Source: an uncultured Prevotellaceae bacterium (GTDB taxonomy: Bacteria; Bacteroidota; Bacteroidia; Bacteroidales; Bacteroidaceae). Taken from it: DNA of 64,000 nucleotides. Position numbers and translations under genes: made by a program. Of this stretch, positions 58,035 through 64,000 are shown one piece after another; within the stretch, counting starts at the first letter, position 1, and every line of letters starts with the position of its first letter. A model generated the notes under the pieces. That model saw only the letters and a program-made list of their open reading frames with translations, made no database searches and was not told the origin of the DNA. The stretch lies in contig CAMVIM010000014.1 of the NCBI GenBank assembly GCA_947167515.1, forward strand, positions 1 to 64,000, written 5' to 3'.

Positions 58035-60047
58035 ATGCAACAAGAAGACGATTTGAGGGCACTGGCGAAAATCATGGACTTTCTCCGTGCCGTGAGCATC
58101 ATCCTTGTGGTGATGAATGTTTATTGGTATTGTTATGCTACCGTAGAGGGGCACGGCATCAATATAGGTGTTGTTGACCGCATCCTGCTCAACTTCAACC
58201 GTGAGGCAGGGCTGTTTCACTCCGTCCTCTACACCAAACTTTTTGCACTGCTCCTGCTTGCCCTCTCATGCCTCGGCACGAAGGGAGTCATCAACGAGAA
58301 GATTACTTGGTCGAGAATCTGGGCAGTCCTTGGTGCAGGCTTTGTGTTCTACTTCATCATTAACTGGTGGATGCTGCTGTTACCCATCCACGCAGATGTG
58401 GTGACGGCACTCTACATCCTCACGATTTCCATTGGCTACATCTGCCTGATGATGGCTAGTCTGTGGATGAGCAGACTGTTGAAGTACCATCTGATGGAGG
58501 ACGTTTTCAACAACGAAAACGAGAGCTTTCAGCAGGAAACACGGCTGATGGAGAACGAGTATTCCGTCAACCTTCCAACCCGTTTCTACTACAAGAAGAA
58601 ATGGAACAGAGGTTGGATTAACGTAGTCAACCCGTTTCGTGCCACTATCGTACTCGGAACACCGGGTAGCGGCAAGTCTTATGCCGTGGTGAACAACTTC
58701 ATCAAGCAGCAGATTGAGAAGGGGTATTCGCTCTACTGCTACGACTACAAGTACCCTGACCTTTCTACCATTGCCTTCAACCATCTGCTGAAGCACTCAG
58801 ACGGTTACAAGGTCAAGCCGAAGTTTTATGTCATCAACTTCGACGACCCACGGCGCAGCCATCGTTGTAATCCCATTCATCCCGACTTCATGACAGACAT
58901 TGCCGATGCCTATGAGAGCGCATACACCATCATGCTCAATCTTAACCGGACGTGGGTGCAGAAGCAGGGTGACTTCTTCGTGGAGTCGCCTATCATCCTG
59001 TTTGCCGCAGTGATATGGTTCCTTCGTCTTTATCAGGGTGGCAAGTACTGCACCTTCCCCCATGCCATTGAACTGCTTAACCGCAGGTACGAGGATATTT
59101 TCCCAATTCTCACGTCCTACCCGGAACTGGAGAACTATCTTTCTCCCTTCATGGACGCATGGCTCGGTGGAGCGCAAGAGCAACTTCAGGGGCAGATAGC
59201 ATCTGCCAAGATTCCACTGTCCCGTATGATTTCCCCTCAACTCTATTGGGTGATGTCTGACAGCGAGTTTACGCTTGACATCAATAACCCCGATGAGCCG
59301 AAAATCCTCTGTGTCGGTAACAATCCCGACCGACAGAATATCTACGGTGCAGCCCTCGGACTGTATAACAGCCGTATCGTGAAGCTCATCAACAAGAAGG
59401 GTAAGTTGAAGTCGTCGGTCATCATCGACGAGTTACCCACCATCTATTTCAAGGGATTGGACAACCTCATTGCCACCGCCCGAAGCAATAAGGTGGCTGT
59501 CTGTCTCGGATTTCAGGACTTCAGCCAGTTAGTCCGCGACTATGGCGACAAGGAGGCAAAGGTGGTGATGAACACCGTCGGCAACATCTTCAGTGGGCAG
59601 GTAGTGGGTGAGACAGCCAAGCAACTCAGTGAGCGTTTCGGCAAAGTGCTCCAGAAACGCCAGTCGATTTCCATCAACCGACAGGATGTTTCCACCTCCA
59701 TCAATACGCAGATGGACAGCCTTATCCCGCCCAGCAAGATTTCCGGGCTCACGCAGGGAATGTTTGTCGGCTCTGTGTCCGACAACTTCAACGAGCGTAT
59801 TGAGCAGAAGATTTTCCATGCTGAGATTGTGGTGGACTCTGCCAAGGTGGATGCCGAGATGAAACATTATGAGCCTATTCCCATCATCGCAGACTTCACC
59901 GATGCCGACGGCAACGACATTATGGAGCAGACTATCCGCGAAAACTACAACCGCATCAAGGATGAGGTCAAGCAGATTGTACGTGATGAACTGGAACGCA
60001 TCAAGAACGACCCGACACTGCAACACCTGTTGCAGCAGAAAGGGTGA
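58035..60047 (+). CDS. mobC: Type IV coupling protein MobC (VirD4-like)
   Basis: The 670-residue protein has four transmembrane segments in the first 150 residues and an ATPase with Walker A GTPGSGKS (residues 208-215), a Walker B-like region (SSVIIDELPTIYFKGL) and GFQDFSQLVRDYG. This is the TraG/VirD4 coupling protein that presents the relaxase-DNA complex to the channel. It follows mobB by 50 bp and is closed by a strong terminator. Confidence 0.93.
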   Translation: MQQEDDLRALAKIMDFLRAVSIILVVMNVYWYCYATVEGHGINIGVVDRILLNFNREAGLFHSVLYTKLFALLLLALSCLGTKGVINEKITWSRIWAVLGAGFVFYFIINWWMLLLPIHADVVTALYILTISIGYICLMMASLWMSRLLKYHLMEDVFNNENESFQQETRLMENEYSVNLPTRFYYKKKWNRGWINVVNPFRATIVLGTPGSGKSYAVVNNFIKQQIEKGYSLYCYDYKYPDLSTIAFNHLLKHSDGYKVKPKFYVINFDDPRRSHRCNPIHPDFMTDIADAYESAYTIMLNLNRTWVQKQGDFFVESPIILFAAVIWFLRLYQGGKYCTFPHAIELLNRRYEDIFPILTSYPELENYLSPFMDAWLGGAQEQLQGQIASAKIPLSRMISPQLYWVMSDSEFTLDINNPDEPKILCVGNNPDRQNIYGAALGLYNSRIVKLINKKGKLKSSVIIDELPTIYFKGLDNLIATARSNKVAVCLGFQDFSQLVRDYGDKEAKVVMNTVGNIFSGQVVGETAKQLSERFGKVLQKRQSISINRQDVSTSINTQMDSLIPPSKISGLTQGMFVGSVSDNFNERIEQKIFHAEIVVDSAKVDAEMKHYEPIPIIADFTDADGNDIMEQTIRENYNRIKDEVKQIVRDELERIKNDPTLQHLLQQKG

Positions 60048-60052
60048 TAAAA

Positions 60053-60093
60053 CAAAATTTCGGCAATAAGTCCGCCTTATTGCCGAAATTTTG
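60053..60093. terminator. Strong bidirectional terminator
   Basis: An 18-bp perfect stem (60053-60070 with 60076-60093) with a 5-nt loop lies between mobC and the convergent RteC-like gene; A and T runs at both ends make it work in both directions. Confidence 0.9.
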
Positions 60094-60111
60094 CTTTTCT
60101 ATGAGAGATTG

Positions 60112-60696
60112 TTAACGCCTTGCCGCCTGTTTGCGGTCATCCTCTTTCATGCGCCAGTTCAGTTCATTTGTCATTTCCTGTAGGAAGGTGGCACGGTTAT
60201 CAAGTTTCCGCATCTTCACGTCCCTATAGGTGATATAGCAGTTTGCCAGAGGCTTCTCAAAGTCCAGGAACTGCATAAAGGTCGTGAGCATGTCCTTCAG
60301 TGACACCTCTCCGTCGTTGATGCACTTCTTGGTATGGAGTCCGTAGATCAATTCAATGAAATCCGTATTCTGTCCCGTCCATCGAAGCCCGGACGATATT
60401 CTTTTCTCTTCATGCGTGAAGGTGATTACCTTACCGTCTGTAATGAGTTTGAGCATCTTCTGAACAAAGGCTAAAGCCTTCTTTGTGCAGAGGTCTATCT
60501 CTGCCGAAACGCCACTCACGAACTGGAGTTCCGTTTCTGCACATGTCAGTGCCACCGCTTTATAACTGTCATCTGCATGTTTACAGAGGTCGATGACTTG
60601 CACAACAAAGTCCTGATAGGCTGCATTCGGGTCAATCTTTTCTTCGCCCCGTATCAGTCTGAACAAACTGGTTTCTGTCAATATGAAGTAGTCCAT
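60112..60696 (-). CDS. RteC-like protein
   Basis: The 194-residue protein has the RteC C-terminal pattern: RWTGQNTDFIELIYGLHTKK, then INDGEVSLKDMLTTFMQFLD and the NCYITYRDVKMRKLDNRATF stretch. RteC of CTnDOT is a winged-helix activator that controls excision. Here it is a little shorter than RteC (about 217 residues) and lies convergent to mobC, in the same direction as rteB but apart from it. Confidence 0.83.
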   Translation of the reverse strand: MDYFILTETSLFRLIRGEEKIDPNAAYQDFVVQVIDLCKHADDSYKAVALTCAETELQFVSGVSAEIDLCTKKALAFVQKMLKLITDGKVITFTHEEKRISSGLRWTGQNTDFIELIYGLHTKKCINDGEVSLKDMLTTFMQFLDFEKPLANCYITYRDVKMRKLDNRATFLQEMTNELNWRMKEDDRKQAARR

Positions 60697-60865
60697 TGCT
60701 ATTCTTTTTTGCTTGTTTGATAATGATGTTTTGTTGTGCGCACATCATTTCTATTAGCAATGCCAATACCAACGGCATGACACATCTGTATTAGTAGCCC
60801 TGTAAACCACTAATACACAATGGAATAAAAATTTTGAAAATTTTTCGGGTATCAAAAAGGGCAAG

Positions 60866-60915
60866 AAAAAAGTGTAAAGTTACTTTACAACATTGTAAAG
60901 AGACTTTACACTTTT
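60866..60915 (-). terminator. Nested hairpin after rteB
   Basis: AAAGTGTAAAGT (60869-60880) pairs with ACTTTACACTTT downstream, and inside the loop CTTTACAA / TTGTAAAG pair as well, so the word GTAAAG or its inverse appears four times. The outer stem is followed on the minus strand by a T run. It can terminate rteB and may bind a regulator. Confidence 0.7.
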
Positions 60916-60918
60916 GGG

Positions 60919-62211
60919 CTATTTCAGACCCAATGCTTCCATCTTCTTGTAGAGTGTCGGACGACTGACTCCTAGTATTTCAGCAGCTTTCGTTAGATTG
61001 TTTCCGGCTTTTACCAGTGCTTGTTCTATCTTGCGCTTCTCTTCCGCATCATCTTTGAGGGTGAAAACCTTTTCTTTCCTTGGGACTGCCTTTAATATGA
61101 TACTGTCAGCATCTATCATGCTGCCTGTTGTCTCTACTACGGCACAGCGTATGACGTTCTTCAACTCCCGTACATTTCCAGGCCATCTGTGGGACTGCAG
61201 TTTCTCCCTTGCTTCATCCGTGAAGCCCTCAATATTCTTATGAAACTCCCCGTTGAATCGTTTGAGCAGTTCAGCAGCAAGTGGCAGCACATCTTCGGGA
61301 CAGTCGCCAAGAGAAGGGACTTCAAGCGTATACTCATCCACCCGTTGCCACAGGTCAAAGCGGAAACGTCCTTCATCGACGGCTTTCTCTATCTCCTCAT
61401 TGGTGGCGGCAATGATACGGACATTGCAGCAGACCTCCTTTGTCCCACCCAATGGTATGTACTGCCGTTCCTGAAGGACACGCAACAATACCCGTTGTGC
61501 TTCGATAGGCAGATTACCGATCTCGTCAAAGTAAAGCGTACCACCCTCGGCTTCATGAAAGAGTCCCGTAGAGTTGGTTTCGGCACCAGTGAACGCACCT
61601 TTTTCGTGTCCGAAGAGGATGGATGTTGCCAAATCCTTGGTAATGGTAGCACAGTCCACTTTGACAAATGGCTTGTTTCTTCTGGCACTCTTATCATGCA
61701 GGATATGGGCAATATGTTCCTTTCCTGCACCGCTTTCACCACGTATCATTACCGAAAGGTCGTAGTTTGCAACGCGCTCCGCCCTTTCTACAAGTTCCTG
61801 ATACGCCCTGCTGACCCGCTTGATGATTTTCGAGTCGCCAGTATTCCGGCTCCTACCATCCAAAGCTTTCTGAATCGCTTCTACAAGCGGAATGTCATGG
61901 ACAGGCTTTTCGATAAACTCTACAGCACCTTTCTTCACGGCATCTACCGCAGTCGGCACATCACCGTACTTGGTCATGATGATAAAGGGAATCGGCTTCC
62001 TGTTCTCGTTTATCCAGTCGAGAATCTTGATGCCGCTTCCATCCGGCAAGCGGAGGTCACTCAGAATAAGGTCATAGTCCGTTTTCTTCAGACGGGTTAA
62101 ACCCTCACGGATGGATGTGACACATTCCGGTGTCATTCCCGCTTCTTCTAACCAGTTCACGACGAGACGGCTCAGAATGGTGTCATCTTCTACTATTAGA
62201 ATCCTTATCAC
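60919..62211 (-). CDS. rteB: Sigma-54-type response regulator RteB
   Basis: The 430-residue protein has a receiver domain (phospho-acceptor D52), an AAA+ domain with Walker A GESGAGKE (residues 158-165) and the GAFTGA loop (205-210), and a C-terminal Fis-type helix-turn-helix (ILGVSRPTLYKKMEALGLK). This is the RteB response regulator of CTnDOT-like elements. It should be phosphorylated by RteA and activate rteC. The start overlaps the end of rteA by 4 bp. Confidence 0.93.
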   Translation of the reverse strand: MIRILIVEDDTILSRLVVNWLEEAGMTPECVTSIREGLTRLKKTDYDLILSDLRLPDGSGIKILDWINENRKPIPFIIMTKYGDVPTAVDAVKKGAVEFIEKPVHDIPLVEAIQKALDGRSRNTGDSKIIKRVSRAYQELVERAERVANYDLSVMIRGESGAGKEHIAHILHDKSARRNKPFVKVDCATITKDLATSILFGHEKGAFTGAETNSTGLFHEAEGGTLYFDEIGNLPIEAQRVLLRVLQERQYIPLGGTKEVCCNVRIIAATNEEIEKAVDEGRFRFDLWQRVDEYTLEVPSLGDCPEDVLPLAAELLKRFNGEFHKNIEGFTDEAREKLQSHRWPGNVRELKNVIRCAVVETTGSMIDADSIILKAVPRKEKVFTLKDDAEEKRKIEQALVKAGNNLTKAAEILGVSRPTLYKKMEALGLK

Positions 62212-64000
62212 GCCTCACCTCCTTCCATCATCTCCTTTGCCTGACCTATCAATTGCTCTGCTGTAAGCACAACCTCATTGATAGCCTTGTCCAATTCTCC
62301 TTTTCCTTTCAGTGCATCTCGAAGCCTAAGCATGGGCCTGACGATTCCCAAGAATTCCCACCGTGATTCCAGTTTATGCTGTAAGAATGAGATAGAATCC
62401 ATGTTACCCGTTTCCATCGAAGATTTCAGTTCCTTCATTTCTGTCTCTGTCTGCTCAATAAGAAGGCTCAGCATTCCATTTACATCTTTCTCTCCCTTCA
62501 GAAGCATACTGAAATCTGCCTTGGGAATCTTCGGCGACTCAGTTTCTTTCTGGGATTCCTCATTAATGCTATTGGCGATGGCTCTTGTCAGTTCTGCATA
62601 TGAGAAAGGCTTTAGCAGACAGCCGCGGAAACCAGCCTTGATGAAGTCCTCAGCACTTCGTTCCGTCCTGCCAGTCATGGCAAGCATCGGCACTGTCTTT
62701 GAGTTTCCGATATTGGCATCACGTAACAGTTCCAGTAGGTCGAATCCGCTCATACCGCCAAGCATGATGTCGGTGATGATAAGATCGTAGTCATTCTTCC
62801 TCATACGTTCAAACAACTCGTCCACCGTATGACACCCGACTACCTGGACTTTCTTCTTGGCAAGCATTTCAACGGTCATCTTCAGCACGACGGTATCATC
62901 ATCCAATACCGCAATCCGCAATCCTTCGGGCAAGACGGTTGACTCCATGACAGTCCGCTGCAATACTTCTTCATCCCCCTCCATCAATGGGAGCGTGACC
63001 GTGAAAAGACTGCCAAAGCCAATGTGACTTTCCACATCGATTCTGCCACCCAGAAGTTCTGCAAGTGCCTTGGCGATACTTAGTCCGAGACCGAAGCCCT
63101 CCTGTGTATCTGCATTCTCCAGTCGGTTGAACGGCGCAAAGATACGTTTCATCTGCTCTTCACTCATTCCCGTGCCGGAATCTTGTACTTTGAGGGTTAG
63201 CGTATTGTCTCTGTAATCCACGCCAATGTTCACGGTGCCTTTCTTGGTGAACTTGATGGCATTTGACATGAGGTTGCTGCCTATCTGTATAATGCGCTTG
63301 CGGTCACCCACCACCACGGTGTCGTCACCACTGAAAGCTCCTTCTATCGCTATGTCCTTGACCGCTGCCAATGGCTCATATTCTGCCATCAGTGTACGCA
63401 ATACGTCCTTCACACGGAAGGGCATCATATCCACTTCGTCCTTGCCAGTATCAAGACGATAATAACTTAACAGGGAATTGAGAAGAGTAAGCATACGATC
63501 TGACGATTGCCGTATGGCATCCTCATACTGCTTGCACGTCTCATCCTTGGCTGTCTCTTTCAGCAAGTCGGCATAGCCCATAATGGCAGTAAGCGGAGAA
63601 CGGAGGTCGTGGCTCACCGTCAGCATCATGTTATGGCGCAGCGTGAGCAGTTCCTCGTTGTGCTGGTTGCTCTTTTCAAGTTGCAACTCATTCTCATGCC
63701 TCTTTTTGAGGTCACGATGTAGAAGCCAAAAGAAAACCACAGCCAAGATGAAGGCGGCAAACCCAAACAGCATAATCAGCCGAATGGTCTGTTTTTGGTG
63801 ATTCATCAGATGGGTAGAACCAGCCTTGCGCATCTGTGAATCCTCAGCATTGAACTCGCTGGCCAGTTGGCTGATTTTCTCATTGAGCTGACTCCCTTTC
63901 CTGATAAGGTCGTTCATGTGCAGGAACAGTTGACTGGCACTGCTTTCCTGCGAGTGCTCAATATCAGAAGCCAAAGATGCCAGAATTTTGTCTGTCTGCT
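62208..64000 (-). CDS. rteA: Hybrid sensor kinase RteA, partial (5' end outside window)
   Basis: The frame is open to the right edge, so the N-terminal sensor is missing. The visible 597 residues carry a transmembrane helix (LIMLFGFAAFILAVVFFWLL), the H-box HDLRSPLTAIMGYADLL, the ATPase G-boxes (VQDSGTGMSEEQMKRIFAPF, GFGLGLSIA) and a C-terminal receiver (IITDIMLGGMSGFD). A final helical part may be an Hpt-like domain. It is the sensor that activates RteB. Confidence 0.92.
   Translation of the reverse strand, partial: QTDKILASLASDIEHSQESSASQLFLHMNDLIRKGSQLNEKISQLASEFNAEDSQMRKAGSTHLMNHQKQTIRLIMLFGFAAFILAVVFFWLLHRDLKKRHENELQLEKSNQHNEELLTLRHNMMLTVSHDLRSPLTAIMGYADLLKETAKDETCKQYEDAIRQSSDRMLTLLNSLLSYYRLDTGKDEVDMMPFRVKDVLRTLMAEYEPLAAVKDIAIEGAFSGDDTVVVGDRKRIIQIGSNLMSNAIKFTKKGTVNIGVDYRDNTLTLKVQDSGTGMSEEQMKRIFAPFNRLENADTQEGFGLGLSIAKALAELLGGRIDVESHIGFGSLFTVTLPLMEGDEEVLQRTVMESTVLPEGLRIAVLDDDTVVLKMTVEMLAKKKVQVVGCHTVDELFERMRKNDYDLIITDIMLGGMSGFDLLELLRDANIGNSKTVPMLAMTGRTERSAEDFIKAGFRGCLLKPFSYAELTRAIANSINEESQKETESPKIPKADFSMLLKGEKDVNGMLSLLIEQTETEMKELKSSMETGNMDSISFLQHKLESRWEFLGIVRPMLRLRDALKGKGELDKAINEVVLTAEQLIGQAKEMMEGGEA

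Noticed and set aside
61189-62100. Plus-strand ORF of 303 codons
   Set aside because: It lies wholly antisense to rteB, which has complete receiver, AAA+ and Fis motifs.

Overview
The window looks like chromosomal DNA of a Bacteroidales organism, most likely Prevotellaceae. The reasons are canonical Bacteroidetes promoters (TTTG, 19-20 nt, TAnnTTTG), a BspA-like leucine-rich-repeat surface protein ending in a Prevotella-type C-terminal sorting segment, DUF3078 and AURKAIP1/COX24 small-protein genes, and a CTnDOT-type conjugative transposon. The species call is an inference; no rRNA or confident tRNA gene is present.

Region 1 (1-4.3 kb, minus strand) is the lead part of a mobile element that continues to the left: two tandem CHC2/Toprim primases, a RepA-like ATPase, two helix-turn-helix proteins and an XRE regulator with a palindromic operator. 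It is followed by a fusion of an AbiEi-like winged helix with a Fic AMPylase (4.56-6.03 kb) and by a probable orphan small RNA (6.42-6.62 kb) with its own promoter and terminator.

Region 2 (6.7-18.5 kb) holds small redox, hydrolase and acyl-group genes: flavin reductases, aldo/keto reductase, cyclophilin, carbonic anhydrase, thioesterases, nitroreductase, acetyltransferase, PPC-domain protein, PNPOx-like protein, Nudix hydrolase and LUD protein. It is patterned by a roughly 120-bp divergent promoter module present three times (9.33, 15.14 and 17.07 kb) and by a small gene present once intact and once truncated.

Region 3 (18.5-23.8 kb) is an AT-rich repeat tract followed by a probable defence operon: an MmeI-like restriction-methylation enzyme, an AAA ATPase and a DUF3841 protein. 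Region 4 (23.8-33.2 kb) is mostly ordinary chromosome: WbuC, DUF1294, GNAT, DUF819, a RelA/SpoT-domain protein, DUF4250, Nudix, HAD, RNase G, COX24-like protein and DUF3078.

Region 5 (about 35.2 kb to the right edge) is one end and most of the transfer region of a CTnDOT-like conjugative transposon. The outer end appears to interrupt the BspA-like gene at about 35,201, next to a cluster of GTTACC/GGTAAC sites that look like integrase arm sites. Inward from there come two cargo cassettes (phosphoribosyltransferase-RadC; small membrane protein-PcfK-PcfJ-small genes-DUF3873). Each is preceded by a composite noncoding repeat (R1+R2) and followed by a double-hairpin repeat (R3). Then come lysozyme and traQ-traA on the minus strand, an intergenic region with likely oriT, mobA-mobB-mobC on the plus strand, an RteC-like gene, and rteB/rteA encoding the two-component regulator of excision and transfer. 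No tetQ or integrase lies inside the window.

The best candidates for something undescribed are the R1 family (three copies with compensatory base changes in a stem, suggesting a structured RNA), the orphan RNA at 6.4 kb, the triplicated divergent promoter module, and the AbiEi-Fic fusion.
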